NCBI GenBank assembly: GCA_021786915.1
Contig: JAJYMP010000101.1
Coordinates: 1 to 16,281, forward strand
Length of the DNA: 16,281 nucleotides
Reading direction: 5' to 3'
From: Chloroflexota bacterium
GTDB taxonomy: Bacteria > Chloroflexota > Limnocylindria > Limnocylindrales > CSP1-4
This document shows positions 1 through 8,901 of this stretch, one piece after another (positions within the stretch are counted from its first letter, which is position 1; the number at the start of each line of letters is the position of its first letter). Under the pieces are notes generated by a model. The model worked only from the letters and a program-made list of their open reading frames with translations. It was not told the DNA's origin and searched no databases. A program made the translations under genes and the position numbers.

Positions 1-1187
1 CGCTGACGCGCGACGTGATCCGGCTCGGCGACGGCGAGATCGTCACCCTGTGGGCCGACCGCGCGGAGGTGCGCTCGGTCGGGGACGGCGAGGTGCTCGA
101 GCGCCCCGTCGAGACCGTGCGCGAGACGATGGACGCGGCGCGCAAGGGCGGCTACCCGCACTTCATGCTCAAGGAGATCCACGAGCAGCCGCAGGTGGCC
201 CTCGAGCTCCTCCACCTCCTCGACGCGAGCGCGGACGTGGAGCCCCTGGTCGAGCGGATGCGCCACGCCCGCCACCTGTACCTCGTCGGCTGCGGGACCA
301 GCTACCACGCGGCGCTGCTCGGCTCGGTGTACCTGGCCCAGATCGCCGGGCGTGTCGCGATCCCGGTCCTGGCGCCCCAGTTCATCGCCCAGTACGCGCC
401 TGCCGTCGGGCCCGAGGACGTGGGGATCTTCGTGAGCCAGTCGGGCGAGACCAAGGACGTGCTCAACGCCCTCGAGGCGGCCGATCGCCGCGGCATGGCC
501 AGCTTCGGCCTCGCCAACGTCGTCGGCTCCGCGCTCACGCGCGCGACAGCCCTGTGCCTGCCGCTGGGCTGCGGCTTCGAGATCAGCGTTCCGGCGACCA
601 AGACGTTCACCAACCAGGTGGTCGCGTTCCTGCACCTCGCCTACCGGCTGGCAGGCCGGGACACCGCGGAGCTGGCGCGGATCCCGGAGCTGATGGAGGC
701 GACGATCGATGCCGTGGACGCGCCGATCCGGGCGATCGCCCGCGAGCTGGCCGACCGCGGCGACCTCTACTGCCTGGGCTACGGCGCAACCTACCCGATC
801 GCGCTCGAGGGCGCCCTCAAGCTCAAGGAGGTCACCTACGCCCACTGCGAGGGCATGCTGTCGACCGAGTTCAAGCACGGGCCGCTGTCGGCCGTGGACG
901 ACGGCTACCCCATCCTGTTCGTGGCCGGCCCCACCGACACGCCGCTCATCATCAGCGGCATCAACGAGGTCAAGGTCCGCGGGGCACGGGCGATCACGAT
1001 CGCCCAGCAGGACGCGCGGCTGCGGGCGAACGGCGACGACCTGATCGCGATCCCGGCGTCGGACCCTCACCTGTTCGCGCTGCTCTCGGTGATCCCGCTC
1101 CAGCTGCTCTCGTACCGCATGAGCGTGCTGCGCGGCTTCGACCCGGACTTCCCGCGCAACCTGTCCAAGACGCTCACGGTTGACTGA
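1..1187 (+). CDS. glmS: Glutamine-fructose-6-phosphate aminotransferase (isomerizing), 5'-truncated
   Basis: This enzyme makes glucosamine-6-phosphate from fructose-6-phosphate and glutamine, the first step toward UDP-GlcNAc for peptidoglycan. About 394 codons are visible (in phase from base 3) against a family length near 600, so the N-terminal glutaminase domain with its catalytic Cys lies left of the window; the GTG at 15 is internal. Two SIS sugar-phosphate isomerase domains are present. The first carries CGTSYHAA (from 291) and SQSGETKD (near 437). The second carries ALKLKEVTYAHCEGM and the EFKHGP segment (near 800-890). The C-terminus, PRNLSKTLTVD, is the standard GlmS end. No partner gene is visible, and the next gene is about 350-400 bp away. 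Identity is very secure; only the truncation limits it. Confidence 0.97.
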   Translation, partial: LTRDVIRLGDGEIVTLWADRAEVRSVGDGEVLERPVETVRETMDAARKGGYPHFMLKEIHEQPQVALELLHLLDASADVEPLVERMRHARHLYLVGCGTSYHAALLGSVYLAQIAGRVAIPVLAPQFIAQYAPAVGPEDVGIFVSQSGETKDVLNALEAADRRGMASFGLANVVGSALTRATALCLPLGCGFEISVPATKTFTNQVVAFLHLAYRLAGRDTAELARIPELMEATIDAVDAPIRAIARELADRGDLYCLGYGATYPIALEGALKLKEVTYAHCEGMLSTEFKHGPLSAVDDGYPILFVAGPTDTPLIISGINEVKVRGARAITIAQQDARLRANGDDLIAIPASDPHLFALLSVIPLQLLSYRMSVLRGFDPDFPRNLSKTLTVD

Positions 1188-1537
1188 CGACACCGCCTCG
1201 AGCGCCGAGCGCACGCTCCCCGACCAGCCGCCGGGCGGGAGGCGGAGGCGGGCGACCGCGACGTCCGGCGAGGGCCCGGCGCGTCGGGTCGCGCGCCACG
1301 ACGGTCCAGCCCGATCCGTTCGGGGCGCTCTCGCCTGACCACCGGGCAGCGCTGACCCGGGCGGCAGGGCGGTCCGGGCGGTTCTGGGGCGGCGGGTGGA
1401 GATCGCTCCCGCATAGCCCGATCGACGGGGTCCAGTGGGTGAATCGGGCCGGTTGACCGACGGCGTCCGCGGGAGGACTGTCGGGGTAACCTATCGAACT
1501 CCGCATCACGCCGCTTTGCGCGGTCAGGCGCAGACCG
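1188..1537. other. Intergenic spacer between glmS and the glucosaminidase gene
   Basis: This stretch holds no gene I can support. It contains several GC-rich dyads; the best is GGCGCG (1278-1283) with CGCGCC (1292-1297) around an 8-base loop, which has no T-run. Toward the right end the sequence becomes less GC-rich, with TAACCT at 1487-1492, a possible -10 for the next gene. The only -35-like hexamer, TTGACC (1453-1458), is 28 bases from it, which is too far. I call neither a firm terminator nor a firm promoter. Confidence 0.4.
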
Positions 1538-3772
1538 GTGCCGATCCCGCGACGTGACGCGCGCCGCCCTCACCCGAACCTGGTGATCATGACCGTCCTC
1601 CGTCGAACCCGCCTCGTGCTGGCCGCCCTCTGCGCGACCCTGCTCATGGGGCTGTCCGTTCCCGCCACCAGCGCCTCCGTGCCGCGCGCGACCCACTACC
1701 ACGCGGGCGGCGCCATCACGCTCGACACGAACCTGCTCTCGGCCAGCGGCGCCTCGGCGTGGGCGATCGACGAGTACCTGAGCGCGAACACGCCGCTGCC
1801 GCCCCTCGGCGCAGCGTTCATGGCCGCCGAGGCGAAGTACGGCATCAACGCCCGCTTCCTGCTCGGGGCGGCACTCCACGAGTCGGGCTGGGGCACGAGC
1901 GACATCGCGCGCTACAAGCACAACCTGTTCGGCTACAACGCCTACGACCGCGACCCCTACCGGTACGCCACGGCCTACGCGACCTACGCCGCGAACATCA
2001 ACGCCACCGCGAAGTTCATCAAGGACTTCTACCTGAAGCCGAGCGGCCGATGGTGGGGCGGCCAGCCGACGCTGCGGAGCATGCAGCAGTTCTGGTCCTC
2101 GTCGCGCCGCTGGGGCGCCAGCGTGATGGGCGTCGCGAACTCGGTCCACCTCGACGCCTTCACAGGCGCCGCGGTCCGCGTCGGCACGCCCGTCGTCGCC
2201 GGCCCGCTGCACGGCGGCGACCGCGCCTCGGTGCAGCTCGCATGGAAGGGCGGCGACCTCCCCGCCGGGGTCGAGTTCGCCGCGACGTGGACGCCGGTTG
2301 CGCTCGACGCCGATGTGATCGCCGCCGCCTCCGCGGGCTCCGCCACCCCGACGCCCGGGGACGCGGGGGCGCCAGCTTCGCCCACGACCTCGCCCGCCGT
2401 GCCGCCCGCACCAACTCCCGCCGTTCCGCTGGCAGCACGGGCAGACGCGCCATCGGCCACGCCGTCGGCCGCCCCTCCGGCATCGGTCGACGGATTCCTC
2501 GCCGCCACGCCCGCATCGACCGCCGCGGCAGCCGCGGGAATCGCCGCCATGACCGCCTCGGCCAACCGGCCGTCAGTCACCGTGGACACGACCCGGACGC
2601 GGTCCGCCGACCACGGCGTGACCCTCGCGGTGGCGACCCCGCGCCTGCCCGGCCAGTACCGGCTGTCGCTCGAGCTGCGCGACACGGGCGGCGGCCCCCT
2701 CCCCAAGGCCGAGCGGGTGCAGATCCCGAGCGTCGCCGTCCGGGTCTGGGCCGACACGTCGGTCAGCATCGGGCTCACGGCAAGCCCCGACGGGACCGGC
2801 GCCGTCGTCCAGCTCACGAACACGGGCCGCCAGGCGATCGCCGCGCAGCCGGCGCTGGACCCGTCCGGTCCGAGCGATCCGGAGAGTCGCGCCTTCACGA
2901 CGCTGACCGTCACCGCCACCACCGCGGACCCCGCCAATCCGACGCCGGTCCTGCTCCTCGCCGCGCCGCTGAGCGCCGACCTCAAGCCGGGCGCCTCCCT
3001 CACCTTTCAGGTGCCGACGATCGAGGCGGCCACTGGCCGCAGCGGCAACTGGCTGTCCGCGGACCTGAATATGCCCGGGAATGCCCCATGGGTCACGGCC
3101 TACGCGCCCGTCGGCGCCTGGTTCGCTGCCGGCCGACTGAGCGCGACGGTGCCCCCGGACGCCCCCGACGCGGCCGGCGCCGCCCTCGTCGGCCCGATCC
3201 CGCCGCAGGGGAGCCTGCCCTCGGCGATGCCGATGTCCACGCCGACCGCCGTGCCGGCCCCCGCCGCCACGCCAACCCCGACGCTTGTGCCGACCCTCGT
3301 GCCAACGCCGACCGCAGCCGCGCCCACGCCGATGCCCCCGCCCAGGGCCGTGCCGGTGTCCACGCCGCCGCCGAAGCCGACGACGGCGCCCGTGAAGCAC
3401 GGCACCTGGTTCTACTCGGAGCACAGCAGCGCGGTCACCTACCGGGGCACATGGCGCGATGCCGGCTCCGCCGGCTACAGCGGCGGAAACGCCACGTTCT
3501 CGACGGTCCCGGGCAACACCGCCACCCTCACGTTCACCGGCAGCTCGGTCACCTGGATCGGCCCGGTGGGCCAGACCCGCGGTCGCGCGCTCGTGCTGAT
3601 CGACGGGCACGCCGTGGCGACGATCAGCCTGTGGCGCTCGGGATTCGTCCCGCAGGTCGCCCTGTTCGCGCGCACCTTCCGGTCGGTCGGCCGTCACACG
3701 CTCACGATCCAGGTGCTCTCGAGCCCGGGCCACCCGTACGTGGCGATCGACGGGTACGTCGTCCGGTCGTAG
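1538..3772 (+). CDS. Secreted glucosaminidase-domain cell-wall hydrolase with C-terminal galactose-binding-like domain
   Basis: Probable exported peptidoglycan hydrolase (endo-beta-N-acetylglucosaminidase type). From the GTG at 1538 it is 744 aa; the ATG at 1589 (residue 18) is the likelier start, because it places a basic TVLRRTR directly before the hydrophobic signal core (residues 27-45). Neither start has a clear ribosome site. The glucosaminidase domain spans about residues 90-210, with HESGWGTS (probable catalytic Glu115), KHNLFGYNAYD and a closing VANSVHLDA. An Ala/Pro/Ser/Thr-rich segment follows (about 260-345), then a beta-rich CARDB/Ig-like stretch (about 350-545). A VPTPT-type Pro/Thr linker follows, then about 120 C-terminal residues (620-744) with a Tyr/Trp/Gly pattern ending VAIDGYVVRS, typical of a galactose-binding-like fold. 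Substrate is inferred from the family. It stands alone, convergent with the next gene. Confidence 0.85.
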   Translation: MPIPRRDARRPHPNLVIMTVLRRTRLVLAALCATLLMGLSVPATSASVPRATHYHAGGAITLDTNLLSASGASAWAIDEYLSANTPLPPLGAAFMAAEAKYGINARFLLGAALHESGWGTSDIARYKHNLFGYNAYDRDPYRYATAYATYAANINATAKFIKDFYLKPSGRWWGGQPTLRSMQQFWSSSRRWGASVMGVANSVHLDAFTGAAVRVGTPVVAGPLHGGDRASVQLAWKGGDLPAGVEFAATWTPVALDADVIAAASAGSATPTPGDAGAPASPTTSPAVPPAPTPAVPLAARADAPSATPSAAPPASVDGFLAATPASTAAAAAGIAAMTASANRPSVTVDTTRTRSADHGVTLAVATPRLPGQYRLSLELRDTGGGPLPKAERVQIPSVAVRVWADTSVSIGLTASPDGTGAVVQLTNTGRQAIAAQPALDPSGPSDPESRAFTTLTVTATTADPANPTPVLLLAAPLSADLKPGASLTFQVPTIEAATGRSGNWLSADLNMPGNAPWVTAYAPVGAWFAAGRLSATVPPDAPDAAGAALVGPIPPQGSLPSAMPMSTPTAVPAPAATPTPTLVPTLVPTPTAAAPTPMPPPRAVPVSTPPPKPTTAPVKHGTWFYSEHSSAVTYRGTWRDAGSAGYSGGNATFSTVPGNTATLTFTGSSVTWIGPVGQTRGRALVLIDGHAVATISLWRSGFVPQVALFARTFRSVGRHTLTIQVLSSPGHPYVAIDGYVVRS

Positions 3773-3855
3773 CAGGCGACACCAACCGACGCGATGCGCT
3801 CGACATCCTCGGTCCCCGCGAGCGGGCGATCCTCGTGGGCGTGGGCCTGCGGCGA

Positions 3856-4533
3856 TCAGCTCAGGCCGAGGTCCGCCAGCAACGCATCGGGCAGTGCCGT
3901 GTAGTCGCGCACGACATCCCGCGCCCCCGCCTCGAGCAGCACGCCGGACGCCTGCGAGGACGCGATCCCCAGCACCTCGCAGCCCGCCGCGCGCCCGGCG
4001 AGCACGCCGTTGCGCGCGTCCTCGACCACAAGGCAGCGCGACGGCTCCAGCCCGAGCCTGCTGATCGCGACGAGGAACGTCTCGGGGTCGGGCTTCTTGC
4101 GGGTCACGTCCTCGGCGGTCACCACGACGTCGAAGCCGGCCTCCGCGAGGCCCAGCGCGTCCAGGTTCCCGCGCAGCTTCGGCCGGTCCGAGCCCGTGGC
4201 GAGCGCGAGCCGCAGGCCGGCGGCGCGGAGTCGCTCGAGGAACGCGTGCACGCCGGCGATCGGCTGGAGGGCGCCCGGGATGAGCTCGAGGTAGACCTGG
4301 TACGTGAGCGGCTTGTCGACCGCGAGGTCGGCGTCCACGCCGTGGGCGGCGGCTGCGCCGCTGATGAACCGGTCGTCCCCGGCACCGACGAACGGCGCGA
4401 AGTCCGCCGTAGCGACCGAGATCCCGTAGCGGCGACGCAGCGCCTCGGCGGCAGCCGCCGCGATGAACGGCTCGGAGTCGCACAGGGTGCCGTCGAGGTC
4501 GAAGACGACGGCGTCGAAGCGTGGGTCGGGCAT
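3856..4533 (-). CDS. HAD-superfamily (subfamily IA) phosphatase/phosphoglucomutase-like hydrolase
   Basis: A 225-aa haloacid-dehalogenase-like enzyme that probably dephosphorylates, or moves phosphate on, a small sugar phosphate. All four motifs are intact: FDLDGTLCDSE (nucleophile Asp12, acid/base Asp14), ATGS (Thr113), RKKPDPETF (Lys147) and VVEDARNGV (Glu171-Asp172). A helical cap lies between motifs I and II (about 17-95). The arrangement resembles phosphoglycolate phosphatase and beta-phosphoglucomutase relatives; substrate cannot be read from sequence. I chose the ATG at 4533 because the HAD motif normally begins about 10 residues in, and because an extended -10 element sits 7 bases upstream. 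Longer in-frame starts upstream add low-complexity Arg/Pro/Ser sequence. It lies downstream of guaB1 on the same strand, separated by two hairpins, so is probably a separate unit. Confidence 0.88.
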   Translation of the reverse strand: MPDPRFDAVVFDLDGTLCDSEPFIAAAAAEALRRRYGISVATADFAPFVGAGDDRFISGAAAAHGVDADLAVDKPLTYQVYLELIPGALQPIAGVHAFLERLRAAGLRLALATGSDRPKLRGNLDALGLAEAGFDVVVTAEDVTRKKPDPETFLVAISRLGLEPSRCLVVEDARNGVLAGRAAGCEVLGIASSQASGVLLEAGARDVVRDYTALPDALLADLGLS

Positions 4534-4540
4534 GTGCCCG

Positions 4541-4549
4541 AACGTATCA
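4541..4549 (-). promoter_or_regulatory. Extended -10 promoter element, leaderless-type, of the HAD gene
   Basis: On the minus strand this reads TGATACGTT, matching the extended -10 pattern TGnTAnnnT. It ends 7 bases before the ATG at 4533, so transcription would begin at or next to the start codon, and no ribosome site lies between. No good -35 is visible, as expected for an extended -10. The start point is inferred. Confidence 0.45.
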
Positions 4550-4638
4550 CGCGCCCCCGAGCCAGGAACGGAAGGGGCGGCGGCGGTGCGGCGGAGTGAC
4601 GCGGCGCAACGGGCCGGGGGTGCGACGGTGTCGCTGCG

Positions 4639-4659
4639 GCGCCTGGAGCTGCCAGGCGC
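4639..4659. repeat. Hairpin, 8-bp perfect stem
   Basis: GCGCCTGG (4639-4646) and CCAGGCGC (4652-4659) form a perfect stem around a 5-base loop. It sits about 20 bp from the stronger hairpin at 4677-4702, between guaB1 and the HAD gene. It may be a secondary terminator or RNA 3'-end stabiliser; there is no T-run. Confidence 0.4.
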
Positions 4660-4676
4660 GGACAACCGGCCGGTCC

Positions 4677-4702
4677 GCTCCGGGCGGGGGCACGCCCGGA
4701 GC
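4677..4702 (-). terminator. Terminator-like hairpin after guaB1
   Basis: GCTCCGGGCG (4677-4686) and CGCCCGGAGC (4693-4702) form a perfect 10-bp stem with a 6-base loop, starting 4 bases past the guaB1 stop codon. No U-tract follows on the minus strand, so it is either a U-less terminator, common in GC-rich genomes, or a 3'-end stabilising structure. Its placement immediately after the stop supports a 3'-end role. Confidence 0.6.
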
Positions 4703-4706
4703 GGCT

Positions 4707-6284
<1,578 letters not shown>

Positions 6285-6453
6285 CTACTCCAGCCGTGGC
6301 GACCACCCCCGTGCCAGGACCTCGGCTCGCTGTCGCTCGTACCGCCGCCCAGCGGCGATAGGAGCGGGGCTCGCGGGATATGGCGTCGTCTGGCGGCGAC
6401 AGGAGCGAAGCCGGTGGGCCGAGGGGCAAGAGAGGCACTGACGACCTGGTTAT

Positions 6454-6468
6454 TGAGACTTATTCGCG
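6454..6468. promoter_or_regulatory. Fur/Zur-type operator upstream of the zinc operon
   Basis: TGAGACTTATTCGCG fits the 15-base 7-1-7 Fur-family pattern TGAnAATnATTnTCA at 9 of its 12 fixed positions. It lies in an AT-rich island in otherwise GC-rich sequence, 32 bases before the zur start codon, over the expected -35 zone of the promoter with -10 at 6489-6494. That position suits repression of zur-znuABC by Zur bound to zinc. The right half-site is the weaker one. Confidence 0.55.
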
Positions 6469-6488
6469 ACATCAACGCCCGATCCTGC

Positions 6489-6494
6489 TAGGCT
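6489..6494 (+). promoter_or_regulatory. -10 element of zur, leaderless-type
   Basis: TAGGCT matches TANNNT and ends 6 bases before the ATG at 6501, so the predicted transcript starts at the start codon. No Shine-Dalgarno sequence lies in between. The -35 is poorly defined and overlapped by the operator-like box. Confidence 0.5.
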
Positions 6495-6500
6495 CCCGGC

Positions 6501-6941
6501 ATGACCAGCTCAGATCCCATCGTCGAGGCGCTTGGCGCGGCGGGATACCGGTTGACCGGCCCCCGGCGTGCCGTCGCAGACCTGATCGCCGAGTACGACG
6601 GCCACTTCACGGCGGCCGAGCTCGAGGTCGCCGCACGGGCGCGCCGCCTGGGCGTGAGCCGGGCGACCCTGTTCCGGGCGCTGGAGCTGCTGACCGAGCT
6701 GCACGTCGTCGAGCGCCTCGACCTCCCGTCCGGGGAGCACGCCTACGTCCCGTGCGTCCGGGAGCACCACCACCACCTCGTCTGCTCGCGATGCGGCCGA
6801 GTGGCCGACGTGGAGGATGGCGCGCTGGCGGAAGCCGTGGCGGAGATCGCGCGGCGGAGCGGGTATCGGATCGAGAGCCACCGGCTGGAGCTGTTCGGGC
6901 TCTGCCGTCACTGCCAGGCGAAGGCCGCGCCGAGCGCCTGA
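6501..6941 (+). CDS. zur: Fur-family zinc uptake regulator
   Basis: A 146-aa metal-dependent repressor. The N-terminal winged helix (about 1-82) contains GYRLTGPRRAV and the recognition-helix segment VSRATLFRALELL. The C-terminal dimerisation domain has two CxxC pairs, Cys95/Cys98 (LVCSRCG) and Cys135/Cys138 (GLCRHC), which form the structural zinc site of Fur proteins. The stretch GEHAYVPCVREHHHHLVC carries a Cys (Cys85) and His80/His89-92 where zinc sensors such as Streptomyces Zur keep regulatory ligands. That, plus direct linkage to a znuABC-type transporter, makes zinc the likely co-repressor, although Fur or Mur cannot be fully excluded. It is the first gene of the operon, with 35 bases before znuA and a Fur-like box upstream, suggesting autoregulation. 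Confidence 0.9.
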   Translation: MTSSDPIVEALGAAGYRLTGPRRAVADLIAEYDGHFTAAELEVAARARRLGVSRATLFRALELLTELHVVERLDLPSGEHAYVPCVREHHHHLVCSRCGRVADVEDGALAEAVAEIARRSGYRIESHRLELFGLCRHCQAKAAPSA

Positions 6942-6963
6942 CACGCATCCCGCCAGGTGGCGT

Positions 6964-6969
6964 GGAGGA
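6964..6969 (+). promoter_or_regulatory. Ribosome binding site of znuA
   Basis: GGAGGA is 7 bases before the GTG at 6977. This fixes the znuA start at a GTG codon; there is no other good start near the signal peptide. Confidence 0.75.
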
Positions 6970-6976
6970 TCGAGCT

Positions 6977-7960
6977 GTGAACACCGTTGAGACCAAGTCG
7001 CACCGATGCGCTGGGGCCGTCGGGCCTCGGACACCCCGGCAGCGGCGCGCCCTGGGCGCCGTCGCACTGGCGGCCATCGCCGTTCTCGCCGCCGCGTGCG
7101 CGGGCGGATCGGCAGCCCCGTCGGGCTCGTCCTCGGGCAAGTCGATCGTCGTCACCTACTCGGTCCTCGGCGCCGTGGTGAAGGATCTGGTGGGCCCCGC
7201 CGCGACCGTCACCGTCCTCATGCCCAACGGCTCGGATCCGCACGACTGGGCGCCGTCGGCCAAGGACATCGAGACCATGGCCAAGGCAGACCTGCTCGTC
7301 GAGAACGGCCTGAACCTCGAGGGGGGCATGGGCGATGCCTTCAACCAGGCCGAGAAGGCCGGCGTCAAGCGCTTCATCGCCTCGGACCACATCACGGTTC
7401 GTCACGTGGGGGCCGGCGAGGGCATCGACACGTCCGCCGACCAGGTGGCGGGCGCGGCCGACCCGCACCTCTGGATGGACCCGCTGACCATCAAGGACGT
7501 CGTCGAGGCGCTCGCCCCCGAGCTCAAGACGGACCTGGGGATCGACGTCTCCGCCCGCGCGACCGACCTCGAGGCTCGCCTGACGGCCCTCAACGACCAG
7601 CTCGCGACCATCCTCAACACCGTTCCCGCTCCAGCGCGATCGCTGGTGACGGGCCACGAGTCGCTCGGCTACTTCGCCCAGCGCTACGGCTACAAGCTGA
7701 TCGGCGCGATCATCCCGAGCCTGTCGACGCAGGCGGAATCATCGGCCTCCAGCCTGGCCGCCCTCGAGGCGAAGATCAGCGCGGCCGGGGTCAAGGCGGT
7801 GTTCACCGAGGTCGGCACGGACGCCTCGGTCGCCCAGGCCGTGGGCACCGACACCGGAGCCAAGGTCGTGGAGCTCACGACCCACGCGCTGCCCCCGGAC
7901 GGCTCCTACTTCACGTTCATGACCAACATCGCCAATCTGGTGGCCGAGAACCTGAAGTAG
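6977..7960 (+). CDS. znuA: Zinc ABC transporter substrate-binding lipoprotein
   Basis: A 327-aa extracytoplasmic zinc binder of the cluster A-I (ZnuA/TroA) family that hands metal to ZnuB. The start is the GTG at 6977 (RBS GGAGGA). The signal peptide has an Arg-rich n-region (18-24) and a hydrophobic core (27-40), with a lipobox-like LAAAC ending at Cys41. Metal ligands expected for the family are visible: His89 (SDPHDW), His164 (DPHLWMDP) and His227 (TGHESLGYF). The usual fourth ligand, an Asp or Glu in the late VVELxxDxL motif, aligns with His303 (VVELTTHAL). The His-rich loop of many ZnuA proteins is short, with only scattered His between 138 and 164. Metal preference is inferred from Zur linkage; manganese remains possible. 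Confidence 0.92.
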   Translation: MNTVETKSHRCAGAVGPRTPRQRRALGAVALAAIAVLAAACAGGSAAPSGSSSGKSIVVTYSVLGAVVKDLVGPAATVTVLMPNGSDPHDWAPSAKDIETMAKADLLVENGLNLEGGMGDAFNQAEKAGVKRFIASDHITVRHVGAGEGIDTSADQVAGAADPHLWMDPLTIKDVVEALAPELKTDLGIDVSARATDLEARLTALNDQLATILNTVPAPARSLVTGHESLGYFAQRYGYKLIGAIIPSLSTQAESSASSLAALEAKISAAGVKAVFTEVGTDASVAQAVGTDTGAKVVELTTHALPPDGSYFTFMTNIANLVAENLK

Positions 7961-7980
7961 CCTTCACTTCGCCGCCTCCC

Positions 7981-8901
7981 GTGGCCCACCGGACGGAAGG
8001 CCGCGACCGCCAAGCTGCCAACGCTGAAAGCGAGGGGTCTCCCCTGGGTCCGTTCATCGATCCGTTCCTCGGCAACGAGTTCATGATGCGGGCCCTTGCG
8101 GCCGGGGTCCTGGTCTCCGTGGGCTGCGCCATCGTGGGCACCTTCGTGGTCCTCCGCGGCCTGGCGTTCATCGGCGATGCCCTCGCCCACGGCGTCCTCC
8201 CGGGCGTGGCGGCGTCGCTGCTCCTGGGCCTGCCGGGCATCCTCGGCGCGGCCGTCGGGGCGGCCGTGATGATCGGCGGGGTCAGCCTTGTCACGCAGCG
8301 CTCGAAGCTGTCCTCGGACAGCGCGATCGGCCTGCTGTTCGTGGGCATGCTGGCGCTGGGCGTGGTGATGGTGTCGGGCTCGAGCTCGTTCTCCGGCGAC
8401 CTCATCGCCATCCTGTTCGGCCAGATCCTCGGCGTCTCCCCCGGGGGCCTCGCCCTGCAGGTCGTGGTCACGGCGGCCGTCGCGGTCGTCGCCTTCGTGT
8501 GCGCTCGCCCGTTCCTGCTGCTGTCCTTCGACCCGGAGCAGGCGCAGGTGTCCGGCTTCTCCGCCCGCCGCTACCACGCGCTGATGCTGCTGCTCGTGGC
8601 GACGGTCGTCGTGGTGTCGTTCCAGAGCGTCGGGACGCTGCTGGTGTTCGGGATGCTGCTCGCCCCCGCCGCGAGCGGCGCCCTGATCGCGAGCCGGCTC
8701 GGGACCATGACGGCCATCGCGATCATGATCGGCGTGATCTCCACCTACACCGGCCTGCTGATCAGCTACGGGTTCAACACGGCGGCGGGCGCCACGATCG
8801 TGCTGGTCGCCACCGTGATCTTCTTCGGCGTCCTGGCCCTCGTGAACGTGCGCGCCGGGCTCGCCGCGCGCACAAGCCCCGCCGAGGAGCCCGCAGCATG
8901 A
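7981..8901 (+). CDS. znuB: Zinc ABC transporter permease
   Basis: Integral membrane permease of the ABC-3 family that moves zinc delivered by ZnuA. Several hydrophobic segments run from about 8095 to 8865; the family signature LRGLAFIGDALAHGVLPGVA sits near 8152-8211. The start is uncertain. The ATG at 8083 would remove the conserved DPF segment just before it (FIDPFLGNEFMMRAL), so the real start is upstream. The nearest canonical codon is the GTG at 7981, used here, which lacks a ribosome site and adds a polar 20-residue N-terminus. A CTG at 8044 with GAGGGG just upstream would give the most family-like protein. The stop overlaps the znuC start (ATGA), indicating coupled translation. Identity is secure; the start is not. 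Confidence 0.88.
   Translation: MAHRTEGRDRQAANAESEGSPLGPFIDPFLGNEFMMRALAAGVLVSVGCAIVGTFVVLRGLAFIGDALAHGVLPGVAASLLLGLPGILGAAVGAAVMIGGVSLVTQRSKLSSDSAIGLLFVGMLALGVVMVSGSSSFSGDLIAILFGQILGVSPGGLALQVVVTAAVAVVAFVCARPFLLLSFDPEQAQVSGFSARRYHALMLLLVATVVVVSFQSVGTLLVFGMLLAPAASGALIASRLGTMTAIAIMIGVISTYTGLLISYGFNTAAGATIVLVATVIFFGVLALVNVRAGLAARTSPAEEPAA

Noticed and set aside
1174..1509. Open frame of 111 codons on the minus strand in the spacer after glmS
   Set aside because: It has no recognisable motif and no ribosome site, and overlaps the end of glmS. It is best explained by GC-rich sequence lacking stops.
3773..3855. Bidirectional terminator between the convergent glucosaminidase and HAD genes
   Set aside because: Only a distant 6-bp pairing and short weak dyads are visible, not better than chance in this GC content.
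1759..4599. Very long open frames overlapping the glucosaminidase and HAD genes in other frames
   Set aside because: They are Arg/Pro/Gly/Ala-rich shadows without motifs and lie across genes with clear domains.
6454..6468. Reading the box as an iron Fur operator
   Set aside because: The linked genes form a zinc-type transporter and the regulator has Zur-like ligands, so zinc is the simpler reading; iron is not formally excluded.
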